17,805 nucleotides of DNA from an uncultured Anaerolineaceae bacterium (GTDB lineage: Bacteria; Chloroflexota; Anaerolineae; Promineifilales; Promineifilaceae): the NCBI GenBank assembly GCA_937967805.1, contig CALBTC010000528.1, forward strand, positions 1 to 17,805, given 5' to 3'. Of the stretch, positions 1-6,969 are shown piece after piece. Under the pieces are notes generated by a model, which had not been told where the DNA came from, ran no database searches, and saw nothing but the letters and a program-made list of their open reading frames with translations. Numbering within the stretch: position 1 is the first letter of the stretch; every line of letters starts with the position of its first letter. The position numbers and the translations under genes were made by a program.

Positions 1-28
1 CGATCCTAAAACGAGTACGGTCTTCAGA

Positions 29-62
29 AGGATTTCTCGCCAAAAGCGGCTCGAAATGACAA
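29..62. repeat. Hairpin repeat, GGATT...AATGACA family, copy 1
   Basis: Imperfect hairpin: ATTTC (32-36) pairs with GAAAT (53-57), then a symmetrical tc/tc internal loop, then GCC (39-41) with GGC (48-50). The outer frame GGATT...AATGACA recurs at 4953-4978 and 13258-13282. It lies just after the stop codon of the minus-strand carboxypeptidase and could end its transcript, but no T-run is visible. Confidence 0.5.
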
Positions 63-71
63 GTACGGTTC

Positions 72-971
72 TCATGGAATGCAGGGCTCCGGTTGGTTGA
101 GAAGTTGGTATTCGGTCAGGTACATCCCCGATTCATGCAAAAAGGTAGCCATTTCCTCGCCGACGTAGCGAAAATGCCACGGCTCATAGAAAAAGCCGGT
201 CAGCTCCTGCGCCCGGCGCGGATAGCTGAGGGTGAAGCCGTAGCGATGGGCGTTCTCTGCCAGCCAGATGCCTTCGCTGGTCTGGTAAAAGTAAGTGTGG
301 AACTCAATGTCGGCAATGCCCACGATCTCGGCCAGCTCGGACGAGCCAAAGTCGACGGTGGTGCCCAACTGATGCTCGCTGTGGCCGGGACGGGCGCTCA
401 AAATGGCGGCGCGTTCCGGCTCTTCCCGGTTCCATTTCTCCCAGCTAATCGCCTGGGCCGCATAGCTGCGGTAGCCGGACAAAATCCACGGCTGCAAGCC
501 TGAATTTTGCATATCGACAATCATTTGCATGAGCGGGCCGAGGGCCACTTCGCGCAGCTCGGTGGGGTAGCCCAGCGTCACGTCCACCGGCAGATAATCG
601 GTGAGCAGCACTAAATCCTGCGGCGCGTAGTTGCGACTCAGACCATAGGTTTGGGTGACGATGGTGAATAAATCGTCGTTGGGTATGCGCTCGGTGCAGG
701 GGCCGATGGGCGTGGCAGTTGGCGTGGGTAATGGGGTAGCGGTTGATGTAGGCGTGGGCGTCAGCGTCGGCTCTGAGGTCTGGGTGGGCAGTTGGGCCAC
801 CGGTGTGGCGGCGTTGATGGAGGGTGGCGGCAGGGTGGGTACGGCCGTTGCCAAACCGGTCGGTGCTAAAGTGGGCAGCGGGGGCAGGGATGCGGCCGTT
901 TCCATGCCACAGCCCGTTAACAAAAGCAAATTTACTATGATGCCCGGCCAGATCGTTACAAATTTTCTCAT
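72..971 (-). CDS. Lipoprotein D-alanyl-D-alanine carboxypeptidase, VanY/peptidase M15B family
   Basis: Probable zinc-dependent peptidoglycan D,D-carboxypeptidase that trims the terminal D-Ala of stem peptides on the outer face of the membrane. The 299-residue protein has a lipoprotein signal peptide with lipobox LLTGC (Cys21), then a Pro/Thr/Ala-rich tether to about residue 90, then the VanY domain. Visible motifs are SGYRS (165-169), SARPGHSEHQLGTTVDF with zinc ligands His200 and Asp207, and EPWHFRYVG with Glu263 and His266. The frame is open further upstream to 1187, but that would overlap the divergent lrp gene and add sequence without a signal peptide, so the start is placed at 971, directly before the basic n-region MRKF. 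No Shine-Dalgarno is seen. A TACAAT box 8 bases upstream suggests a leaderless message. The family is clear; the physiological substrate is inferred. Confidence 0.88.
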   Translation of the reverse strand: MRKFVTIWPGIIVNLLLLTGCGMETAASLPPLPTLAPTGLATAVPTLPPPSINAATPVAQLPTQTSEPTLTPTPTSTATPLPTPTATPIGPCTERIPNDDLFTIVTQTYGLSRNYAPQDLVLLTDYLPVDVTLGYPTELREVALGPLMQMIVDMQNSGLQPWILSGYRSYAAQAISWEKWNREEPERAAILSARPGHSEHQLGTTVDFGSSELAEIVGIADIEFHTYFYQTSEGIWLAENAHRYGFTLSYPRRAQELTGFFYEPWHFRYVGEEMATFLHESGMYLTEYQLLNQPEPCIP

Positions 972-979
972 CGCGCCGA

Positions 980-988
980 ATTGTATCA
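980..988 (-). promoter_or_regulatory. Extended -10 box for the VanY-like lipoprotein gene (possibly leaderless)
   Basis: On the minus strand TGATACAAT fits an extended -10 (TGn plus TACAAT, hexamer 985-980). Only 8 bases separate the hexamer from the ATG at 971, so initiation would fall at or next to the start codon. No good -35 is seen. Confidence 0.4.
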
Positions 989-1008
989 AAACCACGCAAA
1001 ATGGGTAA

Positions 1009-1036
1009 TTGACAAATTTGATATGTTCCGTATAAT
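1009..1036 (+). promoter_or_regulatory. Sigma70-type promoter of the Lrp/AsnC gene
   Basis: Perfect consensus TTGACA at 1009-1014 and perfect TATAAT at 1031-1036, 16 bp apart. Initiation is predicted near 1043, giving a leader of about 50 bases before the ATG at 1094. It lies back to back with the -10 box of the divergent carboxypeptidase gene. Confidence 0.85.
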
Positions 1037-1066
1037 TTACTGAGTTATGGAAAATAATCCGAAAAA

Positions 1067-1077
1067 TATTCTGAATA
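1067..1077. promoter_or_regulatory. Small perfect palindrome in the lrp leader, candidate operator
   Basis: TATTC-T-GAATA is a perfect 5+5 inverted repeat around one central base. It lies between the predicted transcription start and the lrp start codon. Lrp/AsnC proteins commonly autoregulate through AT-rich palindromes, so this may be the autoregulatory site; that role is inference. Confidence 0.3.
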
Positions 1078-1093
1078 ACACAAAGATTATAAA

Positions 1094-1576
1094 ATGATTG
1101 ACGAAATTGATGCCCAAATCCTTGAACTTTTGCAGCAAGACGGCCGTCTATCCAATGCCGCCATTGCCGAAAAAGTTGGCCTGACAACCTCTACCGTCTT
1201 TGAGCGAATCAAAAAGCTGGAGAAAAAAGAGATTATCCAGCGCTACGTCGCCGTAGTCGATCCGCAAAAGTTGGGCCGGCCAATTACCGCTTTTGTCCGA
1301 CTAACTATCGGCACGGCCCCCGGCGAGGATTATGCCGCCTGCAAGCAAGATTTTGTGGCCCAATGTTTGGCCGAGCCGGACATTTTAGAGTGCCATTCGG
1401 TGGCCGGCGAGGAATGTTACCTGCTAAAGGTGCGGGTGGCCAATACCGGCGAGCTGGAAAAATTGCTGGAGCGGCTGCGCACCTACACGCTCGTGGCCAA
1501 ATCGACCAGCAGCATTGTGATGTCCACCTTCAAAGAAGAGATGCGCATCGCCACGGACGGAGCCGTTCGCATCTGA
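1094..1576 (+). CDS. Lrp/AsnC family transcriptional regulator
   Basis: DNA-binding regulator of the leucine-responsive (feast/famine) family, expected to act as a dimer or octamer and to sense an amino acid or related metabolite. The 160 residues match the family length. The N-terminal winged HTH (about 2-60) contains the typical IDxxDxxILxLLQxDGRLSNAxIAxxVGL pattern and a recognition helix STVFERIKKLE. A RAM/AsnC ligand domain follows (about 65-145), with an EPDILECHSVAGEECYLLKV-like core. It is preceded by a strong promoter. Lrp-type regulators often control an adjacent exporter, and the EamA/DMT gene starts about 110 bases downstream on the same strand, so regulator plus amino-acid or metabolite exporter is a reasonable inference. 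The effector cannot be deduced. Confidence 0.92.
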   Translation: MIDEIDAQILELLQQDGRLSNAAIAEKVGLTTSTVFERIKKLEKKEIIQRYVAVVDPQKLGRPITAFVRLTIGTAPGEDYAACKQDFVAQCLAEPDILECHSVAGEECYLLKVRVANTGELEKLLERLRTYTLVAKSTSSIVMSTFKEEMRIATDGAVRI

Positions 1577-1687
1577 GGATGCTCACTCCTCGCGAGAAAA
1601 GTATTCCGCAAATAATGGATCGATTTGTCCAAGCGGATCGACTATAAAATAAGAAGTTCACGCCTAATTTCAACAACAGGAATCGTT

Positions 1688-2617
1688 ATGAAACTCAAAA
1701 ACTTTCTGCTACTGATCTTGCTGGCTGCCTTGTGGGGGCCATCCTTTTTGTTCATCAAAGTGGCCGTGGTCGAAATTCCGCCGCTGACGCTGGTTTTGGG
1801 TCGGGTGGGACTTGCGGCCGTTTTGCTCACCGTCTTCTTGCTGGTACAGGGCAAATCGCTGCCGCGCTCGCGTACCGTCTGGCGGCACCTGGCGGTGATG
1901 GGGCTGGTACACAACGCTATTCCCTTTGTGCTGTTTGGCTGGGGCGAGTTGTACATCGACAGCGCGCTGGCCTCGATTCTCAATGGGACCGTGCCCTTGT
2001 TTACCATTGTGTTGGCCCACTATTTTGTGGCCGATGATCGGCTGACGCCGGCCAAGCTGATTGGTGTGTTAATTGGTTTTGGCGGGCTGCTCCTGCTCAT
2101 GACCCCCACATTTGGCGATGGCTTGCAGGGGAGCACTTTGGGATTGGTGGCGGTTACTTTGGCCTGTTTGTTGTACGGCGTGGCTATTGTCTACTCGCGT
2201 AACAATTTGCGCGGCCTGCCGCCGCTGGTAGCGCCTGCCGGACAGATGATCATGGCCACGATTTATCTGCTGCCGCTGTCGCTGCTGGTGGATCGGCCGT
2301 TTTCATTGGCATTGCCCACCCTGCCGGCCATTGGTTCAATGCTGGCGCTGGGGGTGCTGGGCACGGCCGTTGCCTTTGTGGTCTACTATCGCCTGCTGGA
2401 AACGGCTCCGGCCAGCTACGTCTCAATGACCACCTACGTCATCCCCGTGTTTGGCGTGATTTTAGGGGTGCTGGTGCTGAATGAGCAGCTTACCTGGCAC
2501 GCCTATGCCGGCTTTGCCCTCATTTTGCTGGGGGTGATGATTGTGAATGGGCTGTTGAGGTTGGGGGGGAAACGGCCGCTCACCCTGCCGCGCCCCGTTG
2601 AAAAACAAATGTCGTAA
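1688..2617 (+). CDS. EamA/DMT superfamily transporter
   Basis: Inner-membrane carrier of the drug/metabolite transporter superfamily, typically an exporter of amino acids or other small metabolites. The 309-residue protein shows the duplicated EamA architecture: two repeats of about five hydrophobic segments each. The first begins with LLILLAALWGPSFLFIKVAV, matching the usual AxxWGxxFxxxK signature. The second repeat includes the GTAVAFVVYYRLLETAPASY segment, also typical. The frame extends upstream to a TTG at 1625, but the ATG at 1688 puts the hydrophobic segment right at the N terminus and has AGGA six bases upstream, so it is preferred. It follows the Lrp/AsnC gene on the same strand. The substrate is unknown. 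Confidence 0.9.
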   Translation: MKLKNFLLLILLAALWGPSFLFIKVAVVEIPPLTLVLGRVGLAAVLLTVFLLVQGKSLPRSRTVWRHLAVMGLVHNAIPFVLFGWGELYIDSALASILNGTVPLFTIVLAHYFVADDRLTPAKLIGVLIGFGGLLLLMTPTFGDGLQGSTLGLVAVTLACLLYGVAIVYSRNNLRGLPPLVAPAGQMIMATIYLLPLSLLVDRPFSLALPTLPAIGSMLALGVLGTAVAFVVYYRLLETAPASYVSMTTYVIPVFGVILGVLVLNEQLTWHAYAGFALILLGVMIVNGLLRLGGKRPLTLPRPVEKQMS

Positions 2618-2635
2618 TTTTGAGAACCTACATGG

Positions 2636-2711
2636 CTACAACGAATTTTAGTAACCAACGAATTTTTTCTCTGGAACACTTAATTCGTTGATAACTAAAA
2701 TTTGGCTGTAG
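2636..2711. repeat. Long three-segment inverted repeat between convergent genes
   Basis: CTACA (2636-2640) pairs with TGTAG (2707-2711), AATTTTAGT (2644-2652) with ACTAAAATT (2694-2702), and CAACGAATT (2656-2664) with AATTCGTTG (2682-2690). The three stems are separated by small bulges. CAACGAATTTT is also directly repeated 17 bases apart. The site lies between the exporter (plus) and the DUF7309/DUF6930-like gene (minus), where a two-way terminator would fit. The stems are AT-rich, so a dispersed non-autonomous repeat is equally possible. Confidence 0.6.
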
Positions 2712-2725
2712 ACACCCCTGCCAGA

Positions 2726-3757
2726 TTAACGCCCCAGAAAACCAAGCATCTCTGATTTGGCTTCCTCAAGGAAGGGCAGGTAGGACTTTAAGCTAATCTT
2801 GATCTGCAAGGGATCGCAAATGGGCTTCAGATAAGTATAAGTGCGTTCTGATTGCACTTGAATCTGCCGGGGACGCATCTTATGGTTTGCCAAAATGCCC
2901 AGGAATGCTTGTGGCAACTGTGCCAGCATCTCTGTAAAAGTGGTGGTGACCCCCATGGTTTCAACACCCATTATCATGCCGCTGTTCTGCTCAACAACCA
3001 GCAGCATGTAGGCAAAATACGGCCGATCATCCTTCTCCTCCTGTATTTGCATCGGTGTAAAAAAGAAGTCAACCTCAAATGTCATCCGGCTGCTCTTAAA
3101 TTTGCGCACATCATCTAGTAAATCTCTGTTGACGGCAAATTCCCGTCCAGGCACTTTTGGTGGTGGAATTTGCATCATCTTATCATTCCAGATTACAGTT
3201 CCATCTGTGCCGGTGTCGGGGACGCGCACCAGGTAAGTGATATCATCAGGTGGGTCCAGCAGATCAGGTGTCTTGTGTAGGCGCTGCACCACGCTTCTGG
3301 TTTGCGCTAATACATGAGTCAAGTAACGCACTTCATCTCCAGTCAGATACCAGGGGAGAAATCCGGGACGGTAGCTGCGGAACATGGGCCACGCCTGTCG
3401 GCCCCGGTATTTTAAGCCCAGGGATTTGATGAGGCTCCGATCTTGCGCCGTCAATTCTTTTCTATCTTCAAACGATGCTTGTAGTTGGGGAACTTCCAAG
3501 ATTTGCTCTGGCGGCACCTGTTGTTCATGGACCAGCCAGAAGTCATACAGCGCTTCTTCGCCCAGGTAGACGGCGATGGCCAAATGCTCTCCCAGGCTGC
3601 CCATAATGCTGACGAATCCGCGCTGGCCGGTTTCCGGATTTTGCACGCCAAAGATGTCGTCTTCTTCCAAATCCTCCCAGGGTGCGAGCGCAAACAGATG
3701 CTCTGCTTCGCTATAAAGCTGCTTCCATTCATTTTTGGTCGGGGTTGTGTTACTCAT
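2726..3757 (-). CDS. DUF7309/DUF6930-like two-domain protein of unknown function
   Basis: A 343-residue soluble protein with no signal peptide or membrane segment. The N-terminal part (about 10-140) has the pattern LYxxAxxxFxLxPWEDLxxDDIFGVQNPETGxxGFVSIMGxxGEHLAIAVYLGEEAL, followed by the SFEDRKELxxxDRxxIKSLGLKYRGRxxWPMFRSYRPGFLPWYL stretch. From memory this matches proteins annotated DUF7309 plus DUF6930. The C-terminal part (about 200-340) includes FFFTPMQIQ and a segment ending with RPRQIQVQSERTYTYLKPIC. No catalytic motif is apparent. AGGAG lies about ten bases before the ATG. It contains no exact ACGGCCGT octamer and looks more AT-rich than its neighbours. The gene is convergent with the exporter and downstream of the aldo/keto reductase. 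Function unknown; the family assignment cannot be confirmed here. Confidence 0.8.
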   Translation of the reverse strand: MSNTTPTKNEWKQLYSEAEHLFALAPWEDLEEDDIFGVQNPETGQRGFVSIMGSLGEHLAIAVYLGEEALYDFWLVHEQQVPPEQILEVPQLQASFEDRKELTAQDRSLIKSLGLKYRGRQAWPMFRSYRPGFLPWYLTGDEVRYLTHVLAQTRSVVQRLHKTPDLLDPPDDITYLVRVPDTGTDGTVIWNDKMMQIPPPKVPGREFAVNRDLLDDVRKFKSSRMTFEVDFFFTPMQIQEEKDDRPYFAYMLLVVEQNSGMIMGVETMGVTTTFTEMLAQLPQAFLGILANHKMRPRQIQVQSERTYTYLKPICDPLQIKISLKSYLPFLEEAKSEMLGFLGR

Positions 3758-3887
3758 ACGTGATCTACTCCTGTGAAATAACGACGCTTGGCAGAAAAAA
3801 CGGCCGTGCGCTCAATAATGCGCGAATAAACGCCCAAACGATGGAGGACAAACAGTAGGTGAGCGGATTTGTCATTCATGTAAGCAA

Positions 3888-4823
3888 TCAGCCAGCCAAA
3901 ATATCGTTGACTTCGTCTACCTCTTCGGCCGTAAGCTGCCAGTCGGCGGCTTTGGCGTTTTGCTGTAAATGCTCCAATCGCGTCAGCCCGGAAATGACGG
4001 AACAGACTTGCGGCTGGGCCAGCAGCCAGACGTGGGCCAGTTCGGCCATGGTGTGCTCGCGGGCCTCGGCCCAGGCGGTTAGCTTTTCTACCTTCGTATA
4101 ATTGACATCTGTCATGTAGTTTTGCACGTACTGGCTCGATTCGCCGCGTGATCCTTCCGGCGCGCCTTCTTCGCGCGTGTATTTGCCCGTCAAGAAGCCG
4201 CCGGCCAGCGGGAAGTAGGGGATAAAACCGACGTTTTCCGCCTGGCAGTAGGGGATCACCTCTTTTTCCACCTCGCGCTCCAGCATATGGTAATGGGATT
4301 GCACCGTCACAAAGCGGGTCCAGCCGCGCATTTCGGCCAGCATGTTGGCTTGGGCCAGCTGCCAGGCGGCGTAGGCCGACGCGCCGATGTAGCGCACCTT
4401 GCCGCTGCTCACAAGGTCGTCGAGCGCCCGCATTGTTTCCTCGATGGGGGTGTGGGTATCCCAGCGGTGCATCTGGTACAGGTCGATGTGGTCACTTTGC
4501 AGGCGGCGCAGGCTGGCTTCCACGCCGTTCATGATGTGGTAGCGGGAGGCGCCGTAATCGTTGGGGCCGTCGCCGGTTTTGAAGTAGACTTTGGTGGCCA
4601 GGACAAATTTATCCCAGCGGCCTTTGAGGGCGTGGCCGAGCGTGGCCTCAGACTGGCTGTCGGCGTAAACGTCGGCCGTGTCGATGAAGTTGATGCCTAA
4701 GTCAACGGCCGCATCAATCACGTCGTTGACCTCGGCCTGGCCCATTTTGTTGCCAAAGCGATTGGTACCCATGCCAATGACGGACACGCGCACGCCTGAA
4801 TTGCCAAGTTGTCTGTATTCCAT
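3888..4823 (-). CDS. Aldo/keto reductase family oxidoreductase
   Basis: NAD(P)H-dependent reductase of carbonyl compounds, cytosolic, with a TIM-barrel fold. The 311-residue protein begins MEYRQLGNSGVRVSVIGMGTNRFG, the usual AKR N terminus. The catalytic tetrad is present: Asp48 and Tyr53 in FIDTADVYADSQSE, Lys78 in LATKVY, and His119 in DLYQMHRWD. The sequence resembles the broad YajO/YghZ/Kv-beta-like AKR group. A longer frame from 4904 would translate a repeat-like region; the start at 4823 has GGAG nine bases upstream and is preferred. It is separated from selB by 183 bases of repeat-bearing DNA, so it is probably transcribed separately. The substrate is not predictable. Confidence 0.9.
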   Translation of the reverse strand: MEYRQLGNSGVRVSVIGMGTNRFGNKMGQAEVNDVIDAAVDLGINFIDTADVYADSQSEATLGHALKGRWDKFVLATKVYFKTGDGPNDYGASRYHIMNGVEASLRRLQSDHIDLYQMHRWDTHTPIEETMRALDDLVSSGKVRYIGASAYAAWQLAQANMLAEMRGWTRFVTVQSHYHMLEREVEKEVIPYCQAENVGFIPYFPLAGGFLTGKYTREEGAPEGSRGESSQYVQNYMTDVNYTKVEKLTAWAEAREHTMAELAHVWLLAQPQVCSVISGLTRLEHLQQNAKAADWQLTAEEVDEVNDILAG

Positions 4824-4852
4824 GAATTTTTCTCCAGTGCATGTCATTACTT

Positions 4853-4975
4853 CGGCAGGCTCAGCACAAGCCTGAATGGAGCGCAGCGAAATGAAGAATT
4901 CCACCGATGATCATCTTGTAAATGCTGTGTCTCCAGCAGGCGAAAATCAGAGGGATTCTTCGCTGCGCTCAGAAT
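4853..4975. repeat. Composite intergenic repeat region
   Basis: GAGCGCAGCGAA (4879-4890) is the exact inverted copy of TTCGCTGCGCTC (4959-4970). The right arm is itself a small hairpin: ATTCT (4955-4959) pairs with AGAAT (4971-4975), then a tc/tc internal loop, then GC with GC (4962-4963, 4967-4968). It carries the GGATT...AATGACA frame seen at 29-62 and 13258-13282. The stretch 4853-4880 (CTTCGGCAGGCTCAGCACAAG) resembles 13313-13332. The region separates selB from the aldo/keto reductase gene. Confidence 0.6.
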
Positions 4976-5006
4976 GACAGTTGAGGGTTGTGTGTTAACC
5001 CAAGAT

Positions 5007-6884
5007 TTAAAAAGGAACCCTGTCGTCACCGACGCGGCGGGTGAGGCGGCGTTCGTCCAGGTGTTCCAGCAGGGCGATGGCGTATTTGCGGCTGGTGTTT
5101 AGCAAATCACGCACCCCGGCGGCGTTGAGGCTGCCTTTCGTCTCAAGCTCATCCATTAGCCATTGGATAAGCTGCTCATAGGTGGCCTGATCATACACCA
5201 CGTCGGCTGAAATGGGACGCAGCTTGCCCAGATCGATCAGGGCAAAGTAGACGTCTTCGCCCACGGCCGTTTTACTCTCCTTCACGCTGGGCGAATTGAT
5301 CCCCAACCGGTTGAACTCGCGCAGCAAGGCATCAATTTTGTCCTGCTGTGCCGCCGAAAAACGCACCTCGTGGCTGGAGGCATGAACCAATGTACCCGCT
5401 TCTGTGAGCAAATTTTCGTCGGCAGCCTGGGCCATGAGCGGATTAAACACGTTGGCCTTTAGCTTCAACCGGCTGCGCAGCTCCTCGCGGGGAATGCCCA
5501 GCCGCAGCGGGTAATTTTTGTGAAAATCAGCCACCAGTTGCGTTAGCTGGCTCACCAGCGCCTGCCAACCCGCCTGGGAAATGAGCTGCTGCTCCAGCCG
5601 CACCACCTGTCCACTTTCTTCCAGTTCGGCCAGGGCGGCAACGGCCGTTTCCCCATCCAGCCCCACCGTTTGCAGCACATTTTGCGCCGACGTCGGTTCC
5701 AGCCGCTGCACTGTTTGCAGCAGCAGCTCTGCGGGGGTGCCCTGCGACAATGTTTTGAGCCGCTCAACCGTTTCCGAGCGGAAACGGCGATGGCGGCGGC
5801 CCGGATGCGGATCAAGCACGCGCCCGCCGCCGATCGTTTCACCGGGAGACGGCCGTCTTAAAATAAAACGATCCCCGCGCGTGACGGCCACCGGTTCCGT
5901 TGTGGCCAATTGCAGCCAGCCGCTTTGCCCCGGCTCGATGCGCTCGCTGCCCAAAACGCGCACCCGCGCCAGCAGCTCCGCTGCGCCCACAAACAGCTTG
6001 ATGGTGGTGTTGTGTTTTAGTGGCTTGGTGGCGTCGGGCAGGTGACGGTAGGCGGCATCGAATAAAATCGTGTGGCCGATGACGTCTGGTGCCGCCACCA
6101 CATGCCCCCGCGCCAGGTCGTCCTTGTCGATGCCGGTGAGGTTGATGGCCACGCGGCTGCCGGGACGAGCAACGTCCAGCTTCGTTTTGTGGGTTTGCAG
6201 GCCGCGAATGCGTCCCTTCAGGCCGGTTGGCTGGATTTCGACAGTGTCGCCGATGTGAAAACGGCCGTCTATCAATGTGCCCGTCACAATGGTGCCAAAG
6301 CCGGACAGGGTAAAAATGCGGTCGATGGGCAGGCGGGGACGGCCGTTGTCCGGTCGTGGCGGCGAGGCGGCTAACTTTTGCCAAAGCACCTGCTTCAACT
6401 CAGCCATGCCTGCGCCGGTTTTGGCTGAGACAGGCAGAATGGGCGCATCGGCCAGAACGGTCCCTTGCAGGGCCTCGCTCACGTCCAGCATTACCAGCTC
6501 CAGCCAGTCGGGGTCGTCGGCCACCAGATCGGTCTTGGTGAGGGCGACCACGCCGCCACGCACTTCCAGCAAATCCAGAATAGCCAGATGCTCCCTCGTT
6601 TGCGGCATGACGCCCTCGTCGGCGGCGACGACGAACAGGGCCACGTCAATGCCGCCCACCCCGGCCAGCATGTTTTCGATGAAGTCACGATGTCCCGGCA
6701 CGTCCACCACACCCACCTCGACCTGCGCTGCCTCATCGCCCAGTTCCAGCCAGGCAAACCCCAGGTCGATGGTCATTTCACGCGCTTTTTCTTCTGCTAA
6801 ACGGTCGGGATCAATGCCGGTGAGGGCTTCTACTAGGGTGGATTTGCCGTGGTCAACGTGCCCGGCGGTGCCAATTACATACAT
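5007..6884 (-). CDS. selB: Selenocysteine-specific translation elongation factor SelB
   Basis: GTPase that delivers selenocysteinyl-tRNA(Sec) to ribosomes paused at in-frame UGA codons followed by a SECIS hairpin. The 625-residue length fits bacterial SelB. The GTPase domain shows GHVDHGKS (8-15), DVPGH (61-65) and TKTD (116-119). The EF-Tu-like domains follow ([25 protein letters not shown] onwards), with the SelB-typical [10 protein letters not shown] and [24 protein letters not shown] motifs. The region from about 400 to the end is the winged-helix SECIS-binding part, ending [32 protein letters not shown]. It lies 85 bases downstream of the coiled-coil gene on the same strand, with a long hairpin in the gap; no clear Shine-Dalgarno is seen. 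Five exact ACGGCCGT octamers fall inside it. selA and selC are absent from the window; the UGA-containing selD is at 15111-16154. Confidence 0.96.
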   Translation of the reverse strand: MYVIGTAGHVDHGKSTLVEALTGIDPDRLAEEKAREMTIDLGFAWLELGDEAAQVEVGVVDVPGHRDFIENMLAGVGGIDVALFVVAADEGVMPQTREHLAILDLLEVRGGVVALTKTDLVADDPDWLELVMLDVSEALQGTVLADAPILPVSAKTGAGMAELKQVLWQKLAASPPRPDNGRPRLPIDRIFTLSGFGTIVTGTLIDGRFHIGDTVEIQPTGLKGRIRGLQTHKTKLDVARPGSRVAINLTGIDKDDLARGHVVAAPDVIGHTILFDAAYRHLPDATKPLKHNTTIKLFVGAAELLARVRVLGSERIEPGQSGWLQLATTEPVAVTRGDRFILRRPSPGETIGGGRVLDPHPGRRHRRFRSETVERLKTLSQGTPAELLLQTVQRLEPTSAQNVLQTVGLDGETAVAALAELEESGQVVRLEQQLISQAGWQALVSQLTQLVADFHKNYPLRLGIPREELRSRLKLKANVFNPLMAQAADENLLTEAGTLVHASSHEVRFSAAQQDKIDALLREFNRLGINSPSVKESKTAVGEDVYFALIDLGKLRPISADVVYDQATYEQLIQWLMDELETKGSLNAAGVRDLLNTSRKYAIALLEHLDERRLTRRVGDDRVPF

Positions 6885-6902
6885 TTGGGAAAAATTGGAT
6901 TA

Positions 6903-6963
6903 GCCACAGAGGACACAGAGGAAAAAGAGGTTTTTTCTCTTATCTCTCTGTGTCCTCTGTGGC
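6903..6963. repeat. Long perfect inverted repeat, 9-bp tandem-unit family, copy A
   Basis: GCCACAGAGGACACAGAG (6903-6920) is perfectly complementary to 6946-6963, with a further AAGAG/CTCTT stem inside (6925-6929, 6937-6941). The left arm is two CACAGAGGA units in tandem. The loop side reads TTTTTTCTCTTATCTCTCTG, closely matching TTTTTTCTTTTATTTCTTTG of the hairpin at 8286-8336. It sits between the coiled-coil gene and selB, both minus, and may attenuate read-through into selB. Confidence 0.75.
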
Positions 6964-6969
6964 AGAAAT

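Noticed and set aside
972..1187. N-terminal extension of the carboxypeptidase frame to 1187
   Set aside because: It overlaps the divergent lrp gene and its promoter and would bury the lipoprotein signal peptide that begins at 971.
1625..1648. TTGTCC...TATAAA as a promoter of the exporter gene
   Set aside because: The spacer is only 12 bp, too short for a sigma70 promoter.
6277..6903. 208-codon plus-strand frame
   Set aside because: Antisense shadow of selB with Ser/Arg/Pro-rich low-complexity translation.
6903..6963. CRISPR-like repeat
   Set aside because: It is a single palindrome with tandem 9-bp units and no spacer-repeat periodicity.
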